Below the pieces are notes generated by a model. It saw only the letters and a list, made by a program, of their open reading frames with translations. It was not told the origin of the DNA and ran no database searches. Positions 1 to 11,910 of a stretch of 64,000 nucleotides of DNA are shown one piece after another (positions within the stretch are counted from its first letter, which is position 1; the number at the start of each line of letters is the position of its first letter). Origin of the DNA: Antilocapra americana (Eukaryota; Chordata; Mammalia; Artiodactyla; Antilocapridae); the NCBI GenBank assembly GCA_007570785.1, contig ML664199.1, positions 22,302,748 through 22,366,747 of the forward strand. The letters are read 5' to 3'. Position numbers and translations under genes: made by a program.

Positions 1-233
1 CTCCAAACTCTTAACACAGGAGATTTTTATTTCTTACCCACATAAAGCCCAATAGGTATCAAGAGAGGGGCTCTGACCCACATATTTAGTTACTCAGGCT
101 CCTTGCAACTTGTGGCCCCACCAGCATCCAGAATTTTGAAGTTTTCACTCAAATCTTTAGCTCCTGGCTAGAAGATAGAAAAGTGAAGGGGCCAGGTTAC
201 AGACCAGGTCTGAGAGTGGTACCCTTCTTTTCC
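1..233. other. Unassigned non-coding sequence
   Basis: No open frame, RNA gene or repeat family that I recognise is visible in this opening stretch before the first L1 fragment. It could be an old, diverged repeat. Confidence 0.4.
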
Positions 234-351
234 ATGAGAGGGGGTTCAGGATGGAGGGAACGCATGTATACCTGTGGCCGATGTATGGCAAAAACCATCA
301 CAATACTATAATTATCCTCCAATTAAAATAAATTAATAAATTTAAAAAAAA
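234..351 (+). mobile_element. L1 LINE, short 3'-end fragment
   Basis: The sequence runs through a G-rich block, the words gtggccgatgtatggcaaaa and cctccaattaaaataaat, and ends in an A-rich tail. This is the typical 3' end of a ruminant L1 in sense orientation, truncated to about 120 bases. L1 copies itself through a reverse transcriptase/endonuclease (ORF2), none of which remains here. I did not see a clear target-site duplication. Confidence 0.8.
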
Positions 352-879
352 TCTAAATTGGGCAGGACTCTGCCACATGACCTCTCTTTGCCACAAGAGG
401 GACTGGGAAATGTTCAGAAAGAAAAGCAAAACGGTCTTGGTGAATTCATGATAGTCTCTGCCATCTATCTTTCCTGTGCACTCCAGTCTAACTATTCCTC
501 CTCAAATACCCTTCAGTAACAACTTACCACATTTCCATTCTGTTCAGAAACTTTTTGAATAAATTCTCAATTATTTACTTAATAAAGGCCTCAATTTCAT
601 CACTAACTCAAAAATCACCATCTGTTACTCCCACCACACCTGGCCCCACCACCCAAGGAAACCAGTCATTGCAGGCACCTCCATTCCCTGCATACTGCCT
701 CCCACACCACTTCTGCACCTTTGCCCCAGCTTTTCCTTATTCTGGAATCCTCTTATCCACTTCTGTGAATAGCCAAGCCTACAAATCCCACCCTTAACTC
801 TCCAGCCTACACCGACATCTCATTCTCTGCACTTCAGTAAGGAAGAGCACCCTTGGGCTCCATGCTGGCCACATCTCAG
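352..879 (+). repeat. Mostly unique DNA with a possible L2 fragment (about 600-830)
   Basis: The C/T-rich stretch at 600-830 has the texture of the L2 LINE 3' region (short runs of cacctg, ttccctgcat, cctcttatcc), but identity is low. The rest shows nothing recognisable. The 80-codon open frame here is within chance expectation. Confidence 0.25.
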
Positions 880-1080
880 CAATGGTGCTAAGCACAGATG
901 TACTACCTTTCATCTGCATTACCTCATGCACTCTTTCCAACAACCTAAACATAACTACTGTTCTTCTTATTTTTTCCCTTTTAAAGACATGAAAATCAAG
1001 GCTCAGAGAGGTAAAGCAACTTGCCACCACCATACATCTGGCAAGTGGTGGAACTCCAACCTCCCAACAGGCCCATACTT
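880..1080 (-). mobile_element. MIR SINE fragment, antisense
   Basis: An ancient tRNA-derived SINE read in antisense. It runs gctaagcacag, cattacctcatgc, a diverged cattttacagatgag-type block, then ggctcagagaggtaaagcaacttgcc. The last phrase is the most conserved part of antisense MIR. MIRs stopped moving before the placental radiation, so this is a fossil. Confidence 0.7.
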
Positions 1081-1639
1081 CCCCTGAAACAAACATTCCC
1101 ACTGTCTTCTCCTGAACTTCCTATTACTGATATCTCCTTGTGGGTTCTGAAAGAGGAAGACAAATCTAATACAAATAAGGCACTATTAGAAACATGACCT
1201 TTTATGCTACAGTTGTATGAAGGGAATAAATCAGCTGCTTCCCTCTAGCTGAGCCTTAGCAGAAGCAGTGGGCAGAGTGAGCCAGGTTCCATGGTTTGCA
1301 TGGCATTCCAAACTTGGAGTCAGCAGGTCCTAGCAGGGATGCTGGCAGATGGTACAGAGTGTGTTCTTGCCAGATTATTTGGGCCAGGGACCTGGCGGGC
1401 CAGGCTATGAGGGATGCAGCCATGGTAGAAAGGTCAGACAAGGGAAAGAGGAGCTGTGTGCTCCTGAAAGGTGCATTCACGTGTGAGAATGACTGCTGTG
1501 TAGGTGGAGATGTGTGCCCAGCGTGGCACCACAGAGAGAGAGGAGGGAGCTTGCCTCCTGCAGAAAGCCCGCATAGGACCTATGCAAAAAGCCCTTGCCA
1601 TGCCAACAGCTGGTCCAGCCATTTGGAAGAAAATTTCTT

Positions 1640-1815
1640 TCCTTAGTGGACTCAACTTGGGCAAATTACCTACCTCCCAGTTCTCTGTTCCCTTGGATGT
1701 AAAGAGGTAGCAACTCATGACTTACTTTGTAAGGTGACTGCGAAAGATTATATGAGTTAATACATGCAATGTGCTCAGAACCTAAGCTATTATTATAGTT
1801 CCTATATCTTGTAAA
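1640..1815 (+). mobile_element. MIR SINE fragment, sense
   Basis: Sense MIR is seen in ttgggcaaattacctacctccc, then gattatatgagttaatacatgcaatgtgctcagaac. The middle is diverged. The neighbouring 1081-1639 region shows no repeat or gene that I recognise. Confidence 0.6.
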
Positions 1816-2363
1816 ACGATGAAGATATTCCATACCTAACTAGAATAAGTAGTTTTAGCTTTGCCATCACAGATCACAGACCCAGAGACTAGATTAGACA
1901 CTTCTTTACTACAAAACCTCACATCCCTTGGTTGCTTGAACACCTTATTGCCCATACCTGCCTTACCTACAGGGCAGGTAAGGGGCAAGACTGAGGGGAA
2001 GACTGTTCATGCAGGGCAATGAGAAGCCCTTACCTCACAGTACCTTCTACACCTACCCACAGGGGCTCACATGTGAATCCCACACCTCTCCTATCCGTGC
2101 TCACAAAACTTTGTCACCAACAACTTCAGTAGGCCCTGGCTGGTGTATTATGCTCACCATCAGCATCCCTAAGAGGCACCTGGGAACCACGGAACTCTGC
2201 TGATGTGTCTACCTGTGCCATGAAGGCTCTTCCTCCTCTTCTGTCAGTAAAGAGACAAGGCAAGTTCTGCTAGGATACTACTATGTCCCCGCCCCACCCC
2301 ACCTCCCTCAATTCCAGGGTACTTCATCTTTCAAGGTTATTACCATGTACTACCATATTCACA

Positions 2364-2858
2364 CAAACCTAGACAGTAAGCAGAGATATTACTTAGCCAA
2401 CAAAGGTTCATCTAGTTAAAGCTATGGTTTTTCCAGTAGTCATGTATGGATGTGAGCGTTGGACTATAAAGAAAGCTGAGTGCCAAAGAATTGATGCTTT
2501 TGAACTGTGGTATTGGAGACAACTCTGGAGAGTCCCTTGAACTGCGAGGAGGTCAAACCAGTAATCCTAATGAAAATCAGTCCTGAATATTCATTGGAAG
2601 GACTGATGCTGAAGATGAAATTCCAATACTTTGGCCACCTGATGTGAAGAACTGACTCATTGGAAAAGACAATGATGCTGGGGAAAATTGAAGGCAGGAG
2701 GAAAAGGCAACAACAGAGGATGAGATGGTTGGATGGCATCCCCGACTCAATGGATATGAGTTTCAGCAAGCTCTGGAAGTTGGTTATGGACAGGGAAGCC
2801 TAGCATGTTGCAGTCCATGGGGTTGCAAAGAGTTGGACATGACTGAGCGACTGAATCA
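2364..2858 (+). mobile_element. BovB (RTE) LINE, 5'-truncated 3' fragment
   Basis: This matches the last part of the BovB reverse-transcriptase frame and the 3' end, in sense orientation. It aligns by eye with the larger copies at 24.8-26.2 kb and 44.8-46.8 kb from acaaacctagacag through the tatggatgtgag region to gagttggacatgactgagcg. An internal deletion removes about 10 bases near 2378. Only the C-terminal ~150 codons are represented, and the frame is broken. BovB is a horizontally acquired RTE-clade LINE abundant in ruminants, and its tail is shared with the Bov-tA SINEs. Confidence 0.88.
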
Positions 2859-3370
2859 CATTCTTGCAGCCTTTTAAATTCTGTGTTCCTAGAGTGGCCA
2901 GGAGATTAAGAAAGAATCCTTAAATGAATCCCAGAATGAAAACCATTCAATTCTGTTCACTGTGCTTCCCTGTTGCCTGCAGAACCCAGAGAAATCAAAC
3001 AGGCTCTCCAGCAACTTTTATTTCTATCCCTAAGTAATCTGTGACATGGGTCTGGAAACAGAATGAGCATCTCAGACCCTGAAGCTTGCCCTAGCCCTTC
3101 CCTTTGAAAAGGGACATGATGCAGATAGTCCACAGAAGTAGAAAAGCTTGTGCTAGAGTCTAAAAGTCCATTTCCTCTATAACTCTGAGCCCATGGAAGG
3201 AAGGTTCTCCAGGCTGTGACCTCAGCCCTGAGCACAGAGGATGAAGTAGAAAAGTTGCTGCTTCCAGTGCACTGCTCAGGGCAGCCTGCAGGCAAGAATG
3301 GGGAGAGGGAAAGGACCACAGTGGGAATGGAAAGGGGTTTTTACTTTTTATACGGAACCATGCTATTGCT

Positions 3371-3591
3371 GGCTTCCCAGGTGGCACTAGTGCTGAAGAG
3401 CCTGCCTGCCAATGCAGGATGTATAAGAGATGCTGGTTTGATCTTCCCCTGGGGTTGGGAAGATCCCCTGGAGGAGGGCATGGCAACCCATTCAAGTATG
3501 CTTTCATGGAGAATCCCATGGACAGAGAAGCCTGGCAGGCTACTGTACATGGGGTCTCAAAGAATCAGATACAACTGAAGCGATTTAGCAC
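3371..3591 (+). mobile_element. Bov-tA SINE, full length
   Basis: A tRNA-Glu-derived head (ggcttcccaggtggcactag ... tgccaatgcagg) is followed by the BovB-derived body and the tail ending gattcagatacaactgaagcg-like sequence. It is flanked by an imperfect 11-bp target-site duplication, atgctattgct at 3360-3370 and atgatattgct at 3592-3602, which confirms insertion by retrotransposition. Confidence 0.93.
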
Positions 3592-3629
3592 ATGATATTG
3601 CTGTTATCACTATTTGGCTTTCTTTGCAG

Positions 3630-3656
3630 GAAGAAGAAGGTGACAAAGGGAACCAG
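3630..3656 (+). other. Candidate 27-nt microexon (weak)
   Basis: A pyrimidine-rich run ending in ttctttgcag is followed by 27 bases and then by gtaaag, so the segment has both an acceptor-like and a donor-like border. It contains no stop in the frame that translates as E-E-E-G-D-K-G-N-Q, and its length is a multiple of three. Nothing else in the window can be shown to splice to it. Matches of this quality also arise by chance, so this is a lead only. Confidence 0.12.
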
Positions 3657-4114
3657 GTAAAGACTACGGGGTACCTGAGGCCTCTCTAAACATAGTTGTG
3701 ACTTTAAAGAATTGGCTGAAGTTATGCAATACGGGAATCGTGTCAGATGGATTCTGAGAGTTTTCGGTGGGTATGCTCATGTCCACACAGATGTGTTTGG
3801 GAACATGCATCTGGCATTGCACAAGCCTTCATATATCTGTGTGTGCACCTGTGTTTACACTCATGGGTTTTATAAGGCATTGATGTCAGGAGTCTACTTG
3901 TGTAGGTATACGGTTAACTAACAGTGAGAGAAGAAAATTATTTTGTATAAAGCCATAACGGTGTTTTAGAAAGCAAGTATTATTCTTTAACAATCTTGCC
4001 TTTTCTATTCCCTGCCTTTAAATTCACCTGGAAAAATACTGGCACCTCCATTCAGTAATGGAGGGGGTGCTGCTTTTGAATGGAAATCTGAGCGTTACTT
4101 CAACCTGAGAGTAT

Positions 4115-4260
4115 AAACCAAAAGTCAGAGAACAGCCCCTGCATCAAATCCAGCCCATTGGTTTTTCCCTACAACAGCAGAGTTGTACAGCTGTAGCACA
4201 GACCACATAGATCAGTAAATCTGGCCCGTCACTGTAAAGCTTGCACACTCCTACTATTGG
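4115..4260 (-). mobile_element. hAT-type DNA transposon remnant, antisense
   Basis: The phrases aatccagcccattggttttt, acaacagcagagttgtacagctg and taaatctggccc ... tgtaaagcttgcacactcc resemble in antisense a common non-autonomous hAT (MER/Charlie-like) element. A sense copy of the same family lies at 41955-42160. The terminal CAG/CTG ends are eroded. I cannot give the exact subfamily. Confidence 0.5.
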
Positions 4261-6437
4261 CCTTGCCTTTTTAGAATATTCCACCACCATAGTCACTAGT
4301 CATTTCACCAAGGCAAAAACTGACAATGGAGCAGACTCCTGCATGCTCAACTTTAACTGTGAATTCAAATTCAACAGCAGAAGTTCTCTGGGAAGCTACG
4401 GGGATGATCTTTCTTCTGTGGCTCATATTTTGGGTGGAAGAACTCTAAATTCCTCCCACAACCAGGGGAAATGCTTAAGGCAGGACACTGACTTTCAGAG
4501 CAGACAGAAGTTAGCTTACCAGAAAGCTCTGAATCAGTTTCTTATAATCTCTGGGCCTTTATATCTTATCAATATTTGCCCAGCTTATAGTCACTCCTGT
4601 TTAAATCTTGGACAAGATAAAGGAAGCATCATCTGTAATGGTGCGCTTTCTCTGAATCAGTTAAACAATCCTCCTTTCTCCATCCTTCTTGGGGACATAG
4701 CTGAGCCCCACTTAAGACTCCTGGAGTCTCATGAAGTAACCCGGAGGGAAATGCCAAATTCTATGAAGAAAAGTAATTTAAATTCACAGATCACTAAAAC
4801 TGTGACACGTTTGCCCATTTGTGTTTTCAATGTTGACAAACCTCTCCAATCATCCAATTCGTCTGAGGTAAGCAAATTCAGAGGGATGAATACAAGCATA
4901 TCTGGCCTTTTATGCTACTGATCAAGTAGAATCAGAGATAGAATCTTTGAGAACAAGTGAGCAAATATATGTTGATAGATAGAGAGTGCATCCTCTATTC
5001 ATTGGAAACCCAGCCTTTTCTTCTGAATGGAGCAAGATTCAAAAATCATGTTTTGTTGGTCACTTAGCGGAGAACCTGAGTTATATCCCAGAACCATATG
5101 GCTTCTTCATAGCTAAAATATTGCCTATGATTAGCTTTTCTGCCATCAGGAAACTGAAGTCCATAAACTTTGTAAGCCTTGACCTTCTCACCCTAGGGAT
5201 GCTGAAAACCAAATCAAGGCTTGGCAATATCTTCCCCACTGGGTCCTGTTCCCAAGTTGTAATCAATATGCAACTCGATCTCCTTTAACTCTGACATTAA
5301 GAAATAATGAACCCGATGTCATGCTATGTGCCAGGTTTCCTGGAGGATGGAGGGAAGAGATTTGAGGACTTGAGCTGGAGGTGACCTCAGCCTCTGGCTC
5401 CCCACAGTGATTCCTCCCACTCCTTTATAGAGCTGCAGCCTGGGCAATTCCATCTGACTCTGCACACGCTGCCTTTCCCAAAGAGCCATTTATTATGACA
5501 CACAACACGAATAAAGGTTGGAACCATCAGCTGTACTCTGATTGGCTATAATTGCCACCTGTAATGCTTGCTTCTCATTTATACACCAGATGAAATTCTC
5601 CAGCATGGCACCACTACCATCAGGTCCACTTCCAAAAGGGAAGGATTTGTTTTCAGCTGCCTTCCTGCTCAGCTCTGATAGGAAGCTGCCTGGAAGCAGG
5701 GACTCCAGAACGCATCCTGAAGCTGTGCTGGAAAGTAGACAGTGAGCATGGGGGTCTCCCCTCAAGCGGCACTATGTGCTCTGAATGATGGGTGGTGCTC
5801 TTGCTCGAAGCCTGGCAATGACTGGGGAGCAGCAGACACCCTCCATTACCAATGTCCGCAAAACAACTGACAGGCTGAGATAAATAAGGTCATGTACTTC
5901 CCCACTTTCTACCACACTGGTGGGAAGGAGGGAGACCTCATTGTCTCTAAGAAGATACATCAAAGTGTGAGGGGGGGATGGCTGCATCACAGGCACACTG
6001 ATTCTTCAAGGTAAAATTAAGAAAACAGATGCCAGATGGATATGGGATGAGGCAAGCACTTTGTCAGAGCAAAGGTTTCCCACAGCATGAATCTGTATTT
6101 AGGATAGGGTAATATACCTATTTTCACATCCCTTCTATTAATGAGCAGTGTGTGAGATCCAAAACAAAGTCCTTATCTATAAATTGTAAGGCTTATGACC
6201 TGACTCCTCAGGCCCTTGCCTCATCTGGATCTCTAATTCTGAACTTGATCAGCATGTCTTTTTGGATAGCAAAGTATGTAGCACTCTCCCATACTCTGGA
6301 CAAGCTCTTTCTATCCTGTGGCTAAAAAGAGAACACGTTTGCTTTGGGATTGAGGCAGGAGGAAAATGAGCCCTGCTGAGTGAGCAATTAGGGGTCATTC
6401 CCTGTGGACAGAAACTCTAAAATATCAGTAGCAGGAC

Positions 6438-6438
<1 letters not shown>
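4261..6438. other. Unique non-coding sequence
   Basis: No recognised repeat. An open frame of 226 codons spans 4241-4921 but begins with TTG; from the first ATG (4343) it is 193 codons. It resembles no family I know, so I treat it as chance. A smaller frame at 4986-5288 is also unsupported. Confidence 0.5.

Positions 6439-6473
<35 letters not shown>
6439..6473 (+). repeat. (GA)n microsatellite
   Basis: About 16 near-perfect GA dinucleotide units, directly upstream of two tandem Bov-tA SINEs. It is likely to be length-polymorphic. Confidence 0.97.
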
Positions 6474-6513
6474 TCTGGCCTCTGCCCAGATGAATGATAA
6501 TAGACCACATACT

Positions 6514-6719
6514 GGCCTTCCCTGGTGGTTCAGTGGTAAAGAATCTTCCTGCTAATGCAGGAGATTCAGGTTTGATCCCAGAGTTGGGAAGATCCTCTGG
6601 AGAAAGAAATGGCAACCCACTCCAGTATTCTTGCCTGGGAAATCCTGTGGATAGAAAAGCCTGGTGGTCCATGGGGTTGCAAAGAGTCAGACATGACTTA
6701 GCAACTAAACAGCAACAAC
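6514..6719 (+). mobile_element. Bov-tA SINE, sense
   Basis: Full-length tRNA-Glu-headed SINE: cttccctggtggttcagtgg, then ctgctaatgcaggagattcagg, the BovB-derived body and a tail ending in an aacagcaacaac-type A-rich run. A second copy in the same orientation begins 12 bases downstream. Confidence 0.93.
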
Positions 6720-6731
6720 CTTTAAAAGAGA

Positions 6732-6954
6732 GGGGCTTCCCCAGTGGCTCAGTGGTAAAGAGTCCACCTGCAATGGAGGAGATGTAGGTGATTTGGATTC
6801 CACCCCAGGGTTGGGAGGATTCCCTGGAAAAGGAAATGACAACCCACTCCGAGATTCTTGCCCGAGAAATCCCGTGGACAGCCCTGGTGGGCTACAGTCC
6901 ATAGGGTTGCAAAGAGTTGGACACGACTGAGCGACAGAGTACACATGCATGCAG
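6732..6954 (+). mobile_element. Bov-tA SINE, sense, second of a pair
   Basis: The head gcttccccagtggctcagtgg, body and tail (gttggacacgactgagcgac) are all present. The pair at 6514-6954 probably arose by insertion of the second copy into the A-rich tail of the first, a common SINE target. Confidence 0.92.
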
Positions 6955-8778
6955 GCACCTTAAAAAGAGGCTGATCTCTAATACAGCTGCATTAGCCCCT
7001 CCACAGGCTGATTTCCCAGAAGGCACCACATCTGCTAAGGCTCAGTATACTTGAGTCAGAATTTGATTTCTGCATCTCTCTAGGTACCCTGATACTAGTA
7101 CCTGATGCTAGGAATTCTGTGATTCATGGTCACAGAATGATGGGGCCAAGGATTCATCAAACAAGCAGACACGTGAGAGCCTCTGGCCAGGGCAAGGTTA
7201 GTTGTCTGGGGTTGGAAAGAGCAAAGGCGGTTCCATCCAGACCAGAAGGTGGTTAGTCACACACTCTGGTTAAGCTGTGCTTGGTCAGGCCTGGTTTTGA
7301 GACAAGAGACCCCTAACTCTGCCACTCTTTGTGAGTCTCAGAAATCACTGGCTGCCCCTGCTCTCCCATTTCTCTCTCTGTCCAATGATGGGCAGAAATT
7401 CTGCCCTTCAAATTCTTTATCTGAAGATATCAATTCGGATATTCTTCAGACCACCCTGTGAGGGTGGTCTCATTCTTACATAGACTATTTCTTCCTGAGT
7501 TATAGCAAAACTTTCCCAGTTAGTATTTCCTCTCAAGCTTAAGAACAGGCCATGTGCTTTCATAAGTGTGGCCCCAAAGAAAGCATTACCCAAGGCCTTT
7601 TGTGGGCAGTTTCTCTCTCACACATGTGGAACATAATCAGCTTTGGGTTTTAATCCAAAACATGTATATGTCCCTTTGTGCAAGAGGGGACAAAGGAGGA
7701 GGATATAGTGAAATGGAGGAGGAAAGGACAAAAATGTAAGATGATGTGGCTGCAGTAAATGGAAATAGAGAAAGGGCCAGCTGGAGATGAAGCAACTAAA
7801 ACATAAGTGGGATTAAACTCAAGACAACGGTAGAAGAATTCACTGAAAAAAAGCAGTGTGGTTTCTCCTGGAGAAACCACCAGTGAGTATGATGTGATAA
7901 TTTCTAAGAACTGGAGACAACTGCTGCCATGAAAGGTGATAGTTGTTTGAACATAATCTTATTTATAGCCTTCTGGTCATCTACCAAATGTTCTCCCAAT
8001 TATATTTCAGTCCTGGCTTCTTTGACATGCCCTGTCTCCTACAAGCCTGGTGGAGCTTTCCATGATTATATCATTGTATTTGGAATTGTACTGTTTGGAC
8101 ATTCTTCCTCTTGCCATGCTTTCTGTGGAATGGCAATTGGAGGAGCTGTCAGGAATAAAGGCTGATGGTATCCAGGCTCACTGCCCTGTTGATGACCTCC
8201 ACATGATGTCTATAACACGTGTCCTTAACGTGCTGGCTTGAGGGTTTCGCTATAGTTCCAATGCATGTTTCTACTTAATGAAGAGAGCCAAGTGCTTCTG
8301 GAGATGAAAGGGACTCAGGAGATGAAAAATACAAACTTAGAACTTTAAAAAAAAATAATTCCATTCCAAAGCAGGAGACGTCAAAGGAAGGACATGGGGC
8401 AATATGATGGATGGGGCTCACTTCAGCCGTCTTCAGGCCAGAAGTGATAGTGACTTAGATGGCTCTAGCAAAGGCAAAGTCCAGATTTGAGGGTCAGATT
8501 CCCTAATCAAAATGAAGCTGCAACAAAGGTATGGGATGTGAGGAAATGTGTTCAATAGAAGTACAATCTGTAACATCCAGCATTCGAAGCAGGAAAGCAT
8601 CTGGGCTCACAGTGGTCTACAAGCTGAGAAGATAAAGTGGAGGTGAGAGAGCCCCAGGGCCTGATGCCCTAAGATGTATCTTTCATTGAGCCCTGCATCA
8701 CTGAGTAACCCAAGTGCTCAGTAGGCTGCTAGGAAGGCATCTTTAAACAGAAACACACATGACAAGATTATGTGTTGA
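6955..8778. other. Unique non-coding sequence
   Basis: No repeat or gene recognised. The small open frames here (60-78 codons) overlap one another and look like chance. Confidence 0.5.
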
Positions 8779-8980
8779 TTCAGTTCAGTCACTCAGTTGT
8801 GTCTGACTCTTTGCAACCCCATGGACTATAGCGTGCCAGGTTTCCCTGTCCATCACCAACTTGCACAGATTACTCAAACTCATACCCAGTGAGTTGGTGA
8901 CGCCATCCAACAATCTCATCCTTTGTTGTCCCCTTTCCTCCTGCCTTCAATCTTTCCCAGCATCAGGGTCTTTTCAAATA
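8779..8980 (-). mobile_element. BovB 3'-end fragment, antisense
   Basis: It starts with the BovB 3' terminus in antisense (cagttcagtcactcag, tgtctgactctttgc). It continues past the point where Bov-tA SINEs diverge, into ccatcaccaact ... ctcatcctttgttgtccc ... tctttcccagcatcagggtc, so it derives from the LINE itself rather than from a SINE. It is cut off at about 8980. Confidence 0.85.
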
Positions 8981-10084
8981 ACAAAAATGTAGGACCAGAG
9001 GCTCAAAGGAACCTAACCCCAAATTTCCACTAGGAGCAATGGTTCTGTATTCGCTGATTCAGTATTTTGATGACTTTATAGAATGCAGTTACAACAAAAA
9101 ATGAGACTCATGTGATGCTGATGGCAGAAGTGGGGACTAGCACGAGGGGCTTTCATGACTGAATAGGTAAGAACAGAAGGCAAAGTTGGAATGTAAAACA
9201 CCCAGCCAAGAAGAACCGAGAAGCCTTCAGGAAACATGGGACTAAACATGCTGGCTTGTTAAGGAAGGTCCCTGACCCTGCATGCCAAAGGGGAAACAGC
9301 TTCTCCCAGAATCCCATGCAAATTGCTGCTACCTCAGAAGAGTATGGTGATCATTAATTAATAAGCACCCTGAAAATCTAAGCATATAGACCCACAGTTA
9401 AGGGACTGCAGAGATCTAGGGAGGCTATCTCAAGGGGCTGCCTCTTTGCAGTCCAGTTTATTACTCTTCAGAGAAGGCTAAGCTACAGACTTGTTATTTT
9501 CCTTCTGGGACTAAAAAGAGAACCACAGTTTCCTGCCCTATTAAGCCACTGACTTTCATGATCATTAAAATACCTTTAAATACTTCATTTCTCCCCCTTA
9601 AAGTGTTGCAGGCATGAGGGAAGCTATCCTTCCACATAACCTTGCTTCAAAATAACAAACACATTTGAATTTGGCTTCTCTCTTCTTCCCTTTTGGGTGT
9701 TCAGAAATAGCCACTTACAAACACATGAAGGCATTTGCCTCAGTGGTAAATATGTCTTATGTGTCGATTTCAGCAGGCGACTCTCTGCAGACATGCACAT
9801 GTGTGCTCATTTCCTGCCCTCCAAAATTATTTTTTTTTTTGGTTGTGGACATATGGTGAGCAATAGTTGGAATAGTTATTCAGGGCGCAGGCTCTCCTCT
9901 GGGATCCGTGGGACAAACCTTGCTCCTTCTGTCAAGTAAGAATCAGCAAGAATGTAGTGAGCATTGCAGTGGGCAAGGGGTTTTAATTATGTGGGTGTGC
10001 TTACCACTAAACTCAGAATAAAATCATTATCAATCCTCTACAGCATGTTAACGGTCAAACAGATGACAAATTATGAAGCTGCTC
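8981..10084. other. Unique non-coding sequence
   Basis: No repeat family recognised apart from a run of 13 T near 9828-9840. Nothing gene-like is seen. Confidence 0.5.
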
Positions 10085-10480
10085 ATAGTTTTTAAGAACT
10101 TAAATATGACCCAGATACTGCTGTATGTAACTCACCTGAAAGTATGAAAGTGTTAGTCATGTCTGACTCTTTGCAACCCCATGGACTATGGCCTACCAGG
10201 CTCCTCTGTCCATGGAATTATCCAAGCTAGAATACTGGAATGGGTAGCCATTTGCTTCTCCAGATGATCTTCCTGACCCAGGGAATGAGCCTGGGTCTCC
10301 CACATTGGAGGCAGATTCTTTACTGTCTGAGCCACCAAGGAAGCCTCAGCTTACAGGTATTAAGCAACTTAATTCTTAAACAACCGAGGAAGGAATCAAT
10401 ATTATTGTCATTTTACATATAAGGAAAGTGGGGCAGAGAGAGTTAGTCTAGGCAGGTAGTGGGTCTAAATCTAGAATTCA
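10085..10480 (-). mobile_element. MIR SINE, antisense, split by a Bov-tA
   Basis: Left part 10085-10145 (ttaaatatgacccagatactg ... gtaactcacctg) and right part 10347-10480 (attgtcattttacatataagg ... gagagttagtctaggcagg) are the two halves of one antisense MIR. The SINE at 10146-10346 sits between them. Confidence 0.55.
10146..10346 (-). mobile_element. Bov-tA SINE, antisense, inside a MIR
   Basis: The antisense order is tail (gtcatgtctgactctttgc), body (ccaagctagaatactggaat) and tRNA-derived head (ttctttactgtctgagccacc). It is full length and interrupts an older MIR, which dates it as the younger insertion. Confidence 0.93.
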
Positions 10481-11559
10481 AAGGACAGGTGGGACTGTGA
10501 TTCAGACAACACACTGACGAATGAATTTGAGTTTGAGTTTCATTCTCTGTGTACTCTCCTTCTTCTACAATACTCCAATCTCACCTGAGAAGGGAGCCAA
10601 GCCCTTGGTGTCCCCTTGGCTCTGAAAGATATGTGCAGCAGGATGGAGCTGAAGATTTTGAAGTTTCCCTCTTCCTGTCATCCATGAAAGCCTTAATTTA
10701 TAGATAAGAGGTGACAGCCAACCCCTGGGGCCCAGAATAAAGAAGTTCTGAGGGAGCTAGAGAGGGGACAAATAGTTCCAAGACTGGGACAAGGAGGATG
10801 CTAGCCAGTCTTGGGAAGGCAGAGACCCATGCCCCACTCTTGGTAGTGTAAGGCCTCAGTGAAGAGCACCTGTGTGGTCTCCCCAGGAAGCCTGGACTCT
10901 GGGCAGCGGGATCCCCAGACTAGGTCTTGCAGGCTCTGTAAAGCCTGAGCATGACGTGTCACCCACCTTCCAGGAGGACATAGGTCTTGAGGGAGAGTGG
11001 ATCTGAAATAGCACGGTAGATTGAAAATCGGAGACCCCCTCCTCCATTCTCCAGCTACAGGGCAAATTATAACTCCCCAGGAAAGAGAAGGAATAATCAC
11101 TGAGATTGAAGGTACCATTATACTGGGCAGATAGGAGTTTAGTGTCAGATTTTCTTGGATTTAAAGAAAATTCTGGAATGGGCCATTTTTGTAGACTTGA
11201 GTTGGTGGCATGAAAGTCTTCTACCCATTAGAAATGGTTTGGAGATTTCACAGAGGATGAGGGAAGACTTGGACTCTTAAAGAAAAGTCAAGGCCAAGGA
11301 GACAGAAGGAAGTATAGAGACCCCTGGCCAGATGCAAAAGAGGGGCCTCTGGAGAGAAGAGAATGAAAGCACGAGGTCGGAGCGGAGGCCAAGAGCAGCT
11401 GGGATTAGAATGGAAGGATGGGGTCTGTGGGGAGTAAGGTGTACAGGGCTATGTCCCCAGAGCCTCCACCCTGGATCTCCTCCTCCACTTAGACTCCTCC
11501 ACTAAAGCCTGTTTTGCAGCACACTGAGTCAATATTCTGGCCAGAGTCACTTTGGGCTG
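10481..11559. other. Unique non-coding sequence
   Basis: No repeat or gene recognised. Composition is somewhat GC-richer than average, with a few overlapping open frames of about 100 codons that look like chance. Confidence 0.45.
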
Positions 11560-11910
11560 GGACTACCGGGCATCATTCTGTCCCACCGAGTGGTTCTGCG
11601 TCTTCCTGCCTCTCGGCTCTGTCCATACTACTCACCACTGTGGCACTTGTCCCTTTGTACCCCCCTCAACCCTGTCTCAGCATCACCCCCCACCCCACCC
11701 CAGCGAGGCTAACAGGATCCTCACTGTCATTTAAGGCTTAATCCAAACACCACCTCTCATACAAAGCTCACTGTGACCTCTCAGGGGACCCAGCCCTGTG
11801 GTGACACCCTTCTGCTGGGGTGTGGTTTAGGATCGCTTCACGCTGCCCTGCTCCTCTGTGCACTTCACAGGGGCAGGGACTATTGGGATCCTCATGTGCC
11901 TGGCACATTC
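11560..11910 (+). mobile_element. L2 LINE fragment (diverged)
   Basis: The C/T-rich sense L2 pattern is present: aggcttaatccaaacaccacctc, then aaagctcactgtgacctc, and near the 3' end cttcacaggggcagggacta and catgtgcctggcac. Identity is modest. Confidence 0.45.

Noticed and set aside
4241..4921. 226-codon open frame on the + strand
   Set aside because: It opens with TTG and overlaps a transposon remnant. From ATG it is 193 codons, it shows no recognisable domain, and one frame of this size in 64 kb is not decisive. A homology search could change this view.
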